This document shows positions 7,161 to 15,165 of a stretch of DNA of 64,000 nt, one piece after another. Source of the DNA: Variovorax paradoxus. Its GTDB lineage: Bacteria > Pseudomonadota > Gammaproteobacteria > Burkholderiales > Burkholderiaceae_C. The translations under genes and the position numbers were made by a program. The stretch covers positions 3,413,001 through 3,477,000 of the forward strand of contig NZ_CP045644.1 in assembly GCF_009498455.1 (NCBI RefSeq), in the 5' to 3' direction. Each line of letters opens with the position of its first letter. Position 1 is the stretch's first letter. The notes under the pieces are model-generated. The model made no database searches. It worked only from the letters and a program-made list of their open reading frames with translations, and was not told the origin of the DNA.

Positions 7161-9511
7161 CACCGCGTGCCAGCGGGTGGGTGCGCATCGGTTTTTGCGC
7201 GCTCGCCTGTGTCGTGGCCGGCTGCGGCGGCGACAGCGGCGGTGGTGGAGGATTCTTTGGTGGACCCGTCGTCACGACGCCACCCCCCGCACCGCCCGCG
7301 TCGAACGACAAGTACAGCGCCGAGGTGCGCTGGACGCAATACGGCCTGCCGCACATCAAGGCCAAGGACTACGCAGGCCTGGGCTATGGCCATGGCTATG
7401 CCGTCGCACGCGATCACTTGTGCCTGCTGGCCGACCGCATGCTCACGCTGCGCGGCGAGCGCTCGGAACGCTTCGGCCCCGACGGCCTGGCGACTGTGGC
7501 GTTTCTGCAGCTTCCCAACCTCGACAGCGACCTGTTCTACCGCGTGCAGCTGTCGGACGATGAGGTCGAGACCGCCTGGAAGGGCCTGTCCACCGACGCG
7601 CGCCAGCTCGCCGAAGGCTACGCCGCCGGTTTCAATCGCTGGGTGCGCGACATGGCGCCCGAAGCGCGTCCCGCCGCGTGCAAGGACCTCGCGCTGCCGC
7701 AGATGACCGTCAGCGATGTGGTGCGCGCCACGATGCAGGTGGGCTCGCTGTGGAAGGCGATGAGCGTCGCAGCGTATGCCTCGGCATCGGCCTGGAATCA
7801 GCTGGACGCGCCACCCGTGGCGAAAGCCAAGGGCGACCGCCCACCGACGCAGCGCATGGCCAGCAACGCCTGGGCCTACGGCGCCGAAGCCACGGGCACG
7901 AACACCTCGATCATGGTCGCCAACCCGCACACGCTGTGGCAGGACCACTGGCTGCTGATGCACCAGATGCACCTCACCATTCCCGGCGAGATCGATGTGA
8001 TGGGCGCCGACTTCCTGGGCCTGCCGCTGCCGCTGTCGGGCTTCACGAAGCATCTGGCCTGGAGCATCGAGGCGCCCTCGACCGTGACCTACCCGCTGCT
8101 GGTGGCGCTGGACGTCAAACCCGGCGCGACGCCTTCGTACACGGTCGATGGCGCCCCGCGCGAGCTGACGATGAAGACCGTCGCATTGCGCGTGAGGCAG
8201 CCCGACGGCAGCGTGCGCACGCAAAGCCACGATCTGCCGTACTCGCACCTCGGGCCGCTGTACCGGTTGCCGGCGGCAGCGGGCCGCCCGGCCGGCTGGC
8301 ATGCCGTGACCGATCCCAACGTGGCGAATGCGCGCGCGCTCGACCAGATCCTCGCGGTGGCGAAGGCGCGCGACATCGGCGGTTTCGAGCAGGCGGTGGC
8401 GCGCAACCGCGGCATCACCGCCCACCTGATCGCGGGCGACAGCCAGGGGCAGGCGATGTACATCGAGTCGGGCCCGCTGCTCGATATTGGCGATGCCGCA
8501 TTGCGCGACTGCGCCGTCGTGCCGCCGCCCGACGACGCCACCGTGCCGGGCGCACTCGACGGCCGCCGCAGCGCCTGCGCCGTGCGCGAGGCCGACGGCC
8601 AGCCCCGCCTTGCACCGGCCAGCCGCATGCCAGCGCTCGCCACACGCGGCATCGTGCAGAACGCCAACGACAGCTACAGCCTCTCGCTGGTGGGCCGCCA
8701 GCTCGACGGCTATTCATTGCTGCTCGGCAGTCCGAAGGCGGCACCCGGTGCGCGCACGCTGATGTCGCAGCGGCAGATCGAAGACAGCCTGGCCGACGGT
8801 CGAATCGACGTGGCCGAGGCCACCGACCTGGTGTTCGGCAACCGCAACTACCTGGCCGAGACCACGCTCGATGCCGTGCTGGCCGCCTGCACCAGCGCCA
8901 AGGGCGATGCCACGGTGCAGCGCGCCTGCGGCATCCTGGCCGCGTGGGACCGGCGCCACCACGTCGACAGCCGCGGCACCTTGCTTTTCACCGAACTGGG
9001 TCCTCGGCTCGAGGGCGTGCCGGGTCTGTATGCGCAACCCTACGACCCGGCGCACCCGTTCCGCGTGCGGCCGGTGTCGTCAGCGCCGGGCGTGACGGCG
9101 GGCATCGTCGCGGCCGTGCGCGACACGGCGGATGCGCTGGCGGCGTTGGGGTTGCGTGGCGACGAGCGATGGGGCGACATGCTGGCGCGGCCCACGCCGC
9201 GTGGCCGCGTGCCGCTGCATGGCGGTCCGGGCGGGCAGGGCGTGCTCAACGCACTCGAGGGTGCGCCGCTCACGAAAGAGGGCTACGGCGACATCATCGC
9301 GGGCACGTCGTACGTGCATGTGGTCACGTGGGCGCAGGGCCAGCCGGTGGCGCGCGTGATGATGGCGGGCGGGCAGTCGCGCGATCCGGCGTCGCCGCAC
9401 CACGACGACCAGCTCGAACTTTTCTCGCGCAAGCAGCTGGTGAAGCCGCCTTTCACCGAGGAAGAGATTGCGGCCGATCCGAAGCTGGAGCGGCGCACGT
9501 TGCGCGAGTGA
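7157..9511 (+). CDS. penicillin-acylase family Ntn-hydrolase, lipoprotein
   Basis: A 784-residue precursor of the penicillin G acylase family. The N-terminus has a hydrophobic segment ending in the lipobox VAGC (Cys23), so it should be a lipoprotein, followed by a Gly-rich linker. The alpha-beta cleavage site is in MASNAWAYG: Ser236 would become the new N-terminal nucleophile after self-processing, as in PvdQ, QuiP and aculeacin acylases. The region NPHTLWQDHWLLMHQMHL follows, as in the family. Members deacylate lactams, acyl-homoserine lactones or lipopeptides; the substrate here is unknown. Translation is coupled to the RidA-like gene. Racemase-like, RidA-like and acylase genes together suggest use of N-acylated amino compounds. 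Removing the tail of the acyl siderophore encoded 7 kb away is conceivable, but nothing in the sequence shows it. Confidence 0.85.
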   Translation: MTPRASGWVRIGFCALACVVAGCGGDSGGGGGFFGGPVVTTPPPAPPASNDKYSAEVRWTQYGLPHIKAKDYAGLGYGHGYAVARDHLCLLADRMLTLRGERSERFGPDGLATVAFLQLPNLDSDLFYRVQLSDDEVETAWKGLSTDARQLAEGYAAGFNRWVRDMAPEARPAACKDLALPQMTVSDVVRATMQVGSLWKAMSVAAYASASAWNQLDAPPVAKAKGDRPPTQRMASNAWAYGAEATGTNTSIMVANPHTLWQDHWLLMHQMHLTIPGEIDVMGADFLGLPLPLSGFTKHLAWSIEAPSTVTYPLLVALDVKPGATPSYTVDGAPRELTMKTVALRVRQPDGSVRTQSHDLPYSHLGPLYRLPAAAGRPAGWHAVTDPNVANARALDQILAVAKARDIGGFEQAVARNRGITAHLIAGDSQGQAMYIESGPLLDIGDAALRDCAVVPPPDDATVPGALDGRRSACAVREADGQPRLAPASRMPALATRGIVQNANDSYSLSLVGRQLDGYSLLLGSPKAAPGARTLMSQRQIEDSLADGRIDVAEATDLVFGNRNYLAETTLDAVLAACTSAKGDATVQRACGILAAWDRRHHVDSRGTLLFTELGPRLEGVPGLYAQPYDPAHPFRVRPVSSAPGVTAGIVAAVRDTADALAALGLRGDERWGDMLARPTPRGRVPLHGGPGGQGVLNALEGAPLTKEGYGDIIAGTSYVHVVTWAQGQPVARVMMAGGQSRDPASPHHDDQLELFSRKQLVKPPFTEEEIAADPKLERRTLRE

Positions 9512-9516
9512 CGATG

Positions 9517-9538
9517 TCGCCAGGCCGGGGCCTGGCGA
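9517..9538. terminator. hairpin between convergent genes
   Basis: A perfect inverted repeat with 10-base arms (TCGCCAGGCC and GGCCTGGCGA) and a 2-base centre sits between the convergent acylase and roadblock genes. It has no T-run on either side, so intrinsic termination is uncertain. Confidence 0.5.
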
Positions 9539-9547
9539 TGCCGTCGC

Positions 9548-9907
9548 TCAGACCGTCATGCCTTGCTCGACGTCGAGCGTCTTGCGGCGCGCCATCGCCA
9601 GGTTCGACTTGGTCTTGTCCAGCACCAGGTAGACGAACAGGCCTTCCTTCTTCTGCATCGGGCGGATGATGTGGTACTGCTTGCCGAGCGTGATCAGCAT
9701 GTCTTCGATGGTGTCGTTCAGGCCGAGGTCGCGCATGGTGCGCAGCTTGGCGCGGACCACTTCGGTGTTGCCCGCGGCGGCCACTTCAAGGTCGACGCCC
9801 GCGCCGATCTGGCCCAGGATCATGCCGCTGCTCGAGTCGACCAGCGCTGCGCACAGGGCGCCGTCGCAGGTCATCAGTTCGTCCATGGATTGCTTGATAT
9901 TTGCCAT
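9548..9907 (-). CDS. roadblock/LC7 domain protein
   Basis: A 119-residue protein of the roadblock/LC7 type (MglB-like), a small fold that pairs with Ras-like GTPases and can act as their activator or scaffold. Key blocks are DGALCAALVDSSSGMILGQIG and NDTIEDMLITLGKQYHIIRP. The ATG at 9907 is preferred over upstream starts because AGGAAAG lies 8 bases before it. It is the last of four minus-strand genes that include another roadblock protein and a GTPase, so it is probably the partner of that GTPase. There is a 111-base gap to the preceding gene. Confidence 0.8.
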   Translation of the reverse strand: MANIKQSMDELMTCDGALCAALVDSSSGMILGQIGAGVDLEVAAAGNTEVVRAKLRTMRDLGLNDTIEDMLITLGKQYHIIRPMQKKEGLFVYLVLDKTKSNLAMARRKTLDVEQGMTV

Positions 9908-10018
9908 CGAAATCTTTCCTAGTCCTCGCCCCTGAAAGTCGGCGGCCACCCGGGCGAAGGGGATGGGCGGCCACCGGTGTCGAATGGTGTTGCGGTGCGC
10001 CGGCGTCCGGCGCCCGCG

Positions 10019-10402
10019 TCAGGCGTGCTGCAGCAGCTGCGTCGCCTGTTTCGCGAAGTAGAGGACCTGGCCGATGATGGCGTCGCGGCTGGTGACCACG
10101 CTCACGATCAGCGTCATCTCGGGATGGCGCGCCTGCAGCATCAGGATGTGGCCGTGCGTGGCCTCGATGGCCACGTTGTCGCAATGGCCCAGCTGGCTTT
10201 CCTCGCCGGCCACGGCGCCCAGGGCGGCGAGCGAACTGGCAATGGCCGACAGGCGCGCGACCTGCGCGGTGTTCTCGACACGCGCGGCCAGCTCGAGGCC
10301 GTCTTCGGTCGAGATCACCACGGCCTTCACGCCCTTGATTTCCCGCATCAGGGTGTCGATGGCCGATTCCGCTGCAAGCCTGATTCTTGGAGTGATGTTC
10401 AT
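10019..10402 (-). CDS. roadblock/LC7 domain protein
   Basis: A 127-residue second roadblock-like protein, with the typical opening AESAIDTLMREIKGVKAVVISTEDGLELA and later TLIVSVVTSRDAIIGQVLYFA. It differs clearly from the roadblock protein at 9548 and is not a recent duplicate. It lies 48 bases after the small GTPase gene on the same strand. Two different roadblock proteins beside one GTPase suggest a heterotypic regulator, as in MglA/MglB or Rag/Ragulator-like arrangements, but this is inference. Confidence 0.8.
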   Translation of the reverse strand: MNITPRIRLAAESAIDTLMREIKGVKAVVISTEDGLELAARVENTAQVARLSAIASSLAALGAVAGEESQLGHCDNVAIEATHGHILMLQARHPEMTLIVSVVTSRDAIIGQVLYFAKQATQLLQHA

Positions 10403-10450
10403 TGCTGCCTGAATGGAAGAAAAGAAGAAGAAGGGGAGTGCGCCGCGGCG

Positions 10451-10975
10451 TCAGACCTCGAGCTGGAGCAGGAGCAGCTCCAGCAGCTGCACGACCTGCT
10501 GCGGATCGGTGACGTTGGCCGGCAGCACCGGGCACACGACGCCCTTGGCCTCCATGCGCCGGGCGTAGGCGTCGAGGCCGGGGTTCGGGTGTTGTTCCAT
10601 GCGGCCCACCGCGACCACGCAGGCGGTCTGCGCAATCAGCTCTGCAAAGCCGTCGAGGTAGATGTCGAGGTCGGCCAGCGGATCGGGGCGGCTGTTGTCC
10701 ACGAGGATCACCACGCCGAGCGCGCCGCGCCCCAGGATGCGCCACATGAAGTCGAAGCGCATCTGGCCGGGCGTGCCGTACAGGCGCAGTTTTTCGCCGT
10801 TGTCGAGCGTGAGTTCGCCGTAGTCCAGCCCGACCGTGGTGGTGGCCTTGGCCACCGAGGTGTCGCTGTTGCGCACGTCGGTGCTCACGGGCGGAATCTC
10901 GCTCACGCCGGCGATGGCCGTGGTTTTGCCGGCGCCCATGGTGCCGGTGAAGAGGATCTTGTGTTCTACGGTCAT
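10451..10975 (-). CDS. small MglA/Ras-like GTP-binding protein
   Basis: A 174-residue P-loop protein. The Walker A motif GTMGAGKT is at residues 11-18, a switch-II-like stretch reads YGTPGQMRFDFMW, and VVILVDNSRPDP follows. The usual base-specificity motif NKxD is not visible; VAVGRMEQHP stands in its place, so nucleotide preference is uncertain. Proteins with this GTPGQxRF signature are commonly encoded beside roadblock proteins. Its start overlaps the stop of the upstream gene (ATGA at 10972-10975) and the roadblock gene follows directly. The set probably works as a nucleotide switch, perhaps in polarity, motility or surface signalling; no target gene is adjacent. Confidence 0.8.
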   Translation of the reverse strand: MTVEHKILFTGTMGAGKTTAIAGVSEIPPVSTDVRNSDTSVAKATTTVGLDYGELTLDNGEKLRLYGTPGQMRFDFMWRILGRGALGVVILVDNSRPDPLADLDIYLDGFAELIAQTACVVAVGRMEQHPNPGLDAYARRMEAKGVVCPVLPANVTDPQQVVQLLELLLLQLEV

Positions 10976-11688
10976 TGAGGGCCTGGCGGCTGCAAGCCGA
11001 GTCGGTTCCTGATGCGTGCCAGCAGACCGGGCTGCACGGCGTCGCGCGTCGGCGCGGGAAAGCGGCTGTCGGGGAAGACGCTGTCGGGCGCCGATGCAGC
11101 CACCAGGGCGCCGGCGCTCGCGGGGCGCTCGAGCAAGCCCGCGCGCCGCAGGTCGGCCAGGAAATCCGCGCACTCCTGGCGCGTGGCGGGCGAGCGCTGC
11201 TGGAGCGACAGCACCGAGGCGGGCCGGTTGGACATCAGCGTGGCCAGCCGAAGGCGGATCGGCGCTTCGAGCACCGCGGCCGGCGGCCAGCGCAGCATGC
11301 GGAATTCTTCGTGCTCGCCGATCGGCGCCTCGGTTGCGGCCAGTCCCAGTCCGCGGGCATGGACCACCATCGCGCCGAGGCGGTTGAGCGCCACTTCCAG
11401 CGCGTCGGTGTGCAATGGCAGGGCCAGGAAGGGGCCGCGTTGCGGGTCGGCATGGGCGACGGTCAGCGTGGGCACCGCCGTCTGGGGCGAGGCCGCCGCG
11501 ATGGCGACTTGTTCGCCCACGACCCGCAGGTCGGCCTGGTCGGCTTTCCACGACCAGTTCTGGTGGGTCCGGTGGTCGAGCAGCCGGATCAGCGACTTGA
11601 GCAGCACTTCTTCGCGGTGCGGCAGACCCTCGACGCTGTAGCTCAGCAAGGCGCGTTGACTCTTGGGAACGGTGTTAACGACCGTCAT
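10972..11688 (-). CDS. unknown protein, first gene of the GTPase/roadblock operon
   Basis: A 238-residue protein I do not recognise. There is no signal peptide or membrane segment. It opens with RALLSYSVEGLPHREEVLLKS and has a winged-helix-like stretch toward its end (SLQQRSPATRQECADFLADL) before a basic tail. Such proteins lead similar GTPase/roadblock operons in related bacteria, as far as I recall, so it may be the effector or a DNA-binding partner. Its stop overlaps the GTPase start by four bases, which implies fixed stoichiometry. Confidence 0.65.
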   Translation of the reverse strand: MTVVNTVPKSQRALLSYSVEGLPHREEVLLKSLIRLLDHRTHQNWSWKADQADLRVVGEQVAIAAASPQTAVPTLTVAHADPQRGPFLALPLHTDALEVALNRLGAMVVHARGLGLAATEAPIGEHEEFRMLRWPPAAVLEAPIRLRLATLMSNRPASVLSLQQRSPATRQECADFLADLRRAGLLERPASAGALVAASAPDSVFPDSRFPAPTRDAVQPGLLARIRNRLGLQPPGPQ

Positions 11689-12001
11689 GGTCCCTCCGGA
11701 CGCTGCAGTTCGACGCCCGATCGTCCGAACGATGTGTGCTCAACCGTATCGAAAGCGCCGATTCGTGGCGGCATCGCCGTTCTATTTGCAACTTGAGAAC
11801 TCACTGGAGGAAGTTGGGCGGGGGCGCCGATCTCAATGTCGAGTCAGAGAACTAAAGTTTTCTGTTTGAATTGTTATGTGAAAATATAACAGTTGTTGCA
11901 AATAAAAACACAAGATTACGAACAACTGTTTTCGGTGGGTCGCGGACGCGACAAAGCCTCGCGTGCCGCTGGGCGGCGCGCGAGGCGTCAGAGGGGGCGT
12001 G
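11689..12001. promoter_or_regulatory. AT-rich intergenic region with inverted repeat
   Basis: No gene is visible in this stretch upstream of the minus-strand GTPase operon. From 11850 to 11930 it is strikingly AT-rich for this genome. It contains a perfect 10-base inverted repeat, AACAGTTGTT at 11888-11897 and AACAACTGTT at 11921-11930, with 23 bases between. This could be an operator or part of the operon promoter. A second GC-rich hairpin (arms GCCTCGCG / CGCGAGGC, 11956-11986) lies between it and the terminator of the ParB-like gene and may back it up. Confidence 0.5.
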
Positions 12002-12032
12002 AAAAAGGCGGGCGCGCAGAACGGCGCCCGCC
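12001..12032 (-). terminator. intrinsic terminator of the ParB-like gene
   Basis: Read on the minus strand, a 9-base GC stem (GGCGGGCGC / GCGCCCGCC, 12007-12032) is followed directly by five Ts. It begins seven bases after the stop codon of the ParB-like gene. Confidence 0.85.
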
Positions 12033-12038
12033 GGGGCG

Positions 12039-12878
12039 TCAGTTCGCCAGTTGCGCCTGCAGCTCGGCCACTTGCCGGCGCAGGTCCGCGTTCTCGGCCG
12101 TGAGTTCGGCCACGCGCTGTTCCAGTTGCTGGACAGCGTCAAGCGACGCCGGTTCGGCGCCTTCTTCGGTCTCGGGTGCCGCCTCGCGCGGCTTGCGCTT
12201 GGCTTCGCGCACGCGCTTGGCGGCCTGCTTGAGCTCGTCCTTGCCGGCGTTGGCGGCCGTCACCTGCTCTTCGGCGGGCAGGGACGCGACGGCCGCGGCC
12301 GTATTGATCGAGATCACGCCCGATTTCACGGCCGCCACCAGCTCGGGCGCGGCCTGCTTCTGGATCTTCTCGATCATCGTGACCTGGCTGCTGCTCAGGC
12401 GCGCGGCACGGGCGATGGCCTCGCGGCTGTTCAGCGGCACGGGCGGCGGCAGGGCTTCGTCGGAAGCCGAAGAGGAGGTCGAAGCGGACGCGTCGTCGAC
12501 ATCGAAAGGCGGGTCGTCCGCCGTGGTCGGGGTGGTGACGGTGCTGCGGGCGCGGCGCTCGTCCACGATGTCCTTCTTGCGCAGGGCGAGCACGCCGCGC
12601 AGGTAGTCCGAGATGCTGCGGCGGCCCAGGTGCTGGTCGATCATCCACAGGTGCACGTCCTGCAGTGTCTTGAAGCGCGTGTTCTGCACGGTCTGGAAGG
12701 GCAGGCCGTGCTTCTGGCAGATGCCGTAGCGGTTGTGGCCGTCCACCAGCACGTCGCCCCACAGCACCAGCGCGTCGCGGCAGCCTTCGGTGAGGATGCT
12801 GCGTTCGAGGGCTTCGTACTCCTCCGGCGTCAAGGGATCGATATAGGCTTTGAGTTCTTCGTTGACGACGATGTTCAT
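12039..12878 (-). CDS. ParB/Srx-like nuclease-domain protein with coiled-coil tail
   Basis: A 279-residue protein. Residues 1-100 resemble the ParB N-terminal domain: LTPEEYEALERSILTEGCRDALVLW, then DGHNRYGICQKHGLPF, the region that in ParB holds the nucleotide-binding box. Residues 115-150 are a low-complexity Ser/Thr/Ala/Asp linker. Residues 150-200 carry a helix-turn-helix-like stretch (REAIARAARLSSSQVTMIEKI). The last 40 residues are a heptad-patterned coiled coil (LEQRVAELTAENADLRRQVAEL). Proteins like this occur on plasmids and integrated elements as well as free in chromosomes, acting as regulators; no ParA partner is present, so chromosome partition is unlikely. It has its own strong terminator and starts 30 bases after the PPTase stop, so both may share a transcript. 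Confidence 0.75.
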   Translation of the reverse strand: MNIVVNEELKAYIDPLTPEEYEALERSILTEGCRDALVLWGDVLVDGHNRYGICQKHGLPFQTVQNTRFKTLQDVHLWMIDQHLGRRSISDYLRGVLALRKKDIVDERRARSTVTTPTTADDPPFDVDDASASTSSSASDEALPPPVPLNSREAIARAARLSSSQVTMIEKIQKQAAPELVAAVKSGVISINTAAAVASLPAEEQVTAANAGKDELKQAAKRVREAKRKPREAAPETEEGAEPASLDAVQQLEQRVAELTAENADLRRQVAELQAQLAN

Positions 12879-12908
12879 GGGTACGGGAGCGGGGAAAGGG
12901 CCGGAATT

Positions 12909-13721
12909 TTAGATGCCCGCACTCGTGCGCGTCGTGGGGGCCGCCAGCGGCCTGTCCCATTCGAGCGGCGCGATCTCGCGGCAGACGATGCGCGTGGTGG
13001 CTGCGGTCGAAGGATCCGTTGCTGCGCACAGCGCCACGAGATGCTTTGGCGTGGGCCGCAGTTGCCAGTAATGCCAGCGCTGCACAGCGTCGTCGCCCGT
13101 GCGTGAATCCGCGAGCGCGAAGCCAATGGTGCCCGGGTCGTCCAGCGCAAACCCGAAGCTGTCGAGCGGTATCTGCAGGCCGAGGCCGCGCGCCTTGATG
13201 TAGCTTTCCTTCAGTGTCCACAGCTCGAAGAAGCGCTCGGCCTGGTCCGTCGACGGCAATGCGTCCAGGGCCTGCGCTTCGGCTGGCGAGAAGTAGTGGT
13301 TGGCCACATCGAGCGCCGCCTTGCGTTCGACGTTCTCGACATCGACGCCCAGTTCGATGTGGCGCGCAACGGCCAGCACGATGAGCCCGTCGGTGTGGCT
13401 GAGGTTGAAGTTCAGCCCGACTGCTTCACGGGCATCGCATGTGCCGATGCGAGGCCGCCCGAAAGCGTTGGTTGCGAACTGCCAGGTCTGCGGCGCGACC
13501 GGGGCGTAGCGCGACAGCACCGATCGCACCAGCGTGCGTGTCAGCAGGTGGCGATGCCGGTCGCGCGCGAAGTGAAAGCGCGCCTGTTTCGACAGCTCTT
13601 CTGCGCTGAGCAACGCACGGGAAGCTGCCGTCAGCTCGGGATTGCCGGCGTCACCGTGAAAGCAGAACCAGAGGTGAATATCGCCCGGGGGCAGTGAAAT
13701 AAGTGAAGCGGCGCTTGGCAT
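12909..13721 (-). CDS. Sfp-type 4'-phosphopantetheinyl transferase
   Basis: A 270-residue PPTase of the Sfp/Gsp type. The family motifs are present: NFNLSHTDGLIVLAV, LGVDVEN (Mg-binding acidic residues) and WTLKESYIKARGLG. It transfers phosphopantetheine from CoA to Ser of carrier domains, so it should activate the ACP and peptidyl carrier domains of the assembly line encoded just downstream. It is read divergently from the sigma-factor gene across about 340 bases that contain a Fur-box-like palindrome, so both may respond to iron. In length and motifs it looks complete. Confidence 0.92.
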   Translation of the reverse strand: MPSAASLISLPPGDIHLWFCFHGDAGNPELTAASRALLSAEELSKQARFHFARDRHRHLLTRTLVRSVLSRYAPVAPQTWQFATNAFGRPRIGTCDAREAVGLNFNLSHTDGLIVLAVARHIELGVDVENVERKAALDVANHYFSPAEAQALDALPSTDQAERFFELWTLKESYIKARGLGLQIPLDSFGFALDDPGTIGFALADSRTGDDAVQRWHYWQLRPTPKHLVALCAATDPSTAATTRIVCREIAPLEWDRPLAAPTTRTSAGI

Positions 13722-14060
13722 GAAGGGCCACAGCTTAGAGGCGACGAAGAGCGATCCAAGGCCGCGCTGGCATCTTGCTCATGAAAAATGATGCGTTCTG
13801 AAGTGGACTATCATCGCGATCCCCCGCAGGGGCGATGCCGGGCTCCGCGTTGGTGCAGAGCTTCCGGACCCTGCGATTCTCTGCCCCGAATTCTCGCGGG
13901 GACCCACATCACTCGATTCGAACGGTGGCCCGGAAGGTCATCACGGTGACTTGAAGCTTGCATATAAATAGGAATGATTCTTATTTGTATCTATGCATAA
14001 AAAGTAGTAATCGGCTTGCGGACCGTTGCGGCTCGCTCACAGGAGGAAGAGGTGTTGAAC
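13722..14060. other. intergenic region between PPTase and sigma factor
   Basis: A gene-free 339-base gap between divergent genes. The GC-rich part (13740-13950) shows only a short hairpin-like CCCCGCAGGGG near 13824. The part after 13955 is AT-rich and carries the Fur-box-like palindrome listed separately and then the ribosome sites AGGAGG (14041) and AAGAGG (14047). Confidence 0.6.
13966..13986. promoter_or_regulatory. putative Fur box upstream of the sigma factor
   Basis: A 21-base near-perfect palindrome with arms AAATAGGAAT and ATTCTTATTT around a central G; nine of ten arm positions pair. Its A/T-rich GAAT-ATTC core and place before an iron-starvation sigma factor fit a ferric uptake regulator site. 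Fur with iron would block sigma-factor transcription and so silence the whole locus. Confidence 0.75.
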
Positions 14061-14594
14061 ATGCCAGTGAATTCGTCCGAGCCTTCGCTCGGAGAAGTTT
14101 TCATCGCCCATCGCTCGCAGCTTTGGCGCGTCGCCCGCAAGATCGTCAACACGGCGGATCTGGCCGACGACGTGGTGCAGGACGCCTACCTGAAGATCGT
14201 CGACGGCCCTTGCGTGCGGCACGCCGACCGGCCCATCGGCTACTGCTGCCAGGTGGTGCGCAACATGGCGCTGGACTACTGCCGCCGCCACCGTGTCGAG
14301 GCCAGCTATCGCACCTTCGACGTCGACGTCGAGCTGCTGGACGTGCCGGACGTCGGCACGCCGGACCGCATGATGTGCGAGCGCCAGGTCATCACCGCCA
14401 TCGATCAGGTGCTGTCCGGGCTCGCGCCGAAAACGCGACTGGTGTTCGAGCTCTATCGCCTGGAAGGCCTGACGCAGCGAGAGATCGCGGCGCGCCTGGG
14501 TTGCGCGCTCGGGCTTGTGAACGGCCTCATCGCCGAAGCTGCGACGGCCATCAAGTCGTGTGGCCATCTGCTGCTTGAACGCGGCTCGCGCTAG
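14061..14594 (+). CDS. ECF sigma factor, PvdS/OrbS/FecI iron-starvation type
   Basis: A sigma-70 family ECF factor of about 177 residues. Region 2 is FIAHRSQLWRVARKIV through DDVVQDAYLKI, and region 4 is SGLAPKTRLVFELYRLEG then TQREIAARLGCALG. It should direct RNA polymerase to siderophore promoters in this locus. The ATG at 14061 has AAGAGG 8 bases upstream; GTG 14052 or TTG 14055 behind AGGAGG are real alternatives and would add 2-3 residues. A Fur-box-like palindrome lies 75 bases upstream. The following gene is a FecR N-terminal fragment, not a full membrane anti-sigma protein, so control may be mostly by Fur. Confidence 0.9.
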   Translation: MPVNSSEPSLGEVFIAHRSQLWRVARKIVNTADLADDVVQDAYLKIVDGPCVRHADRPIGYCCQVVRNMALDYCRRHRVEASYRTFDVDVELLDVPDVGTPDRMMCERQVITAIDQVLSGLAPKTRLVFELYRLEGLTQREIAARLGCALGLVNGLIAEAATAIKSCGHLLLERGSR

Positions 14595-14710
14595 AGGTCG
14601 TTGCCCGCCGGTGGGAAGGGGCATGCCCGTTTCCCGCGAGAATGCGCGCTGTACGCAGTGACCGGCGCTCAAGACCCGGTCTGCACGGACCACGCGAACG
14701 GCTTTCAAGA

Positions 14711-14947
14711 ATGACACAGGAAAAAGACGATCCCCTCTGGGACACCGCATGGGATTGGGTTCAGCGCGAACACGACCGCGAGAACTTCGATGACGCGGCG
14801 CGCACGAAAATGACCGCCTGGCTCCTGGCAGAGCCCGCGCATCGCCGTGCCTACGACAAGGCCGCGCAACTCTGGCTGCTCGCCGGTTTCGTGCCGCCTG
14901 CCAACGATTTCGGTGACGGCGACGAAGCGCCCGACGCCGGCAAGTAA
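14711..14947 (+). CDS. stand-alone FecR N-terminal (DUF4880-like) domain protein
   Basis: A 78-residue protein that matches only the cytoplasmic N-terminal domain of FecR sigma regulators: WDTAWDWVQREHDRENFDDAARTKMTAWL then PAHRRAYDKAAQLW, the typical W-x-W and AHRRAYD pattern. A full FecR has about 320 residues with a membrane helix and periplasmic sensor; both are missing here, and the next 200 bases have no frame continuing it. In full FecR this domain contacts the sigma factor. It may therefore act as a soluble sigma partner. A second such fragment closes the locus at 45069. Confidence 0.8.
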   Translation: MTQEKDDPLWDTAWDWVQREHDRENFDDAARTKMTAWLLAEPAHRRAYDKAAQLWLLAGFVPPANDFGDGDEAPDAGK

Positions 14948-15165
14948 GCAAGCCAGCCAGATCTTCCCGCCAACGCGCGCCGCGCGTTGTGGCCATGGCC
15001 CCGCCAGCCCACCTCGGCGGACGCAGCCATCTCTTCGCAAGTGCGCCCTCGTGAAATGAACAGATTCGCTCCCGAAGCGTCCTGTTGGCAGGGGCGCTGC
15101 AATTCGATCCGGTCCGCAATCGGTGATCGGGCGCTCCTTCTGTTCAATCACACAAGGATGCACCG

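Noticed and set aside
7157..9511. Calling the acylase PvdQ, a siderophore maturation enzyme
   Set aside because: It lies in another operon with racemase-like and RidA-like genes and carries a lipobox; only the family is supported.
12039..12878. ParB gene as a mark of a plasmid or genomic island
   Set aside because: No ParA, replication gene, integrase, transposase or attachment-site repeat is visible nearby.
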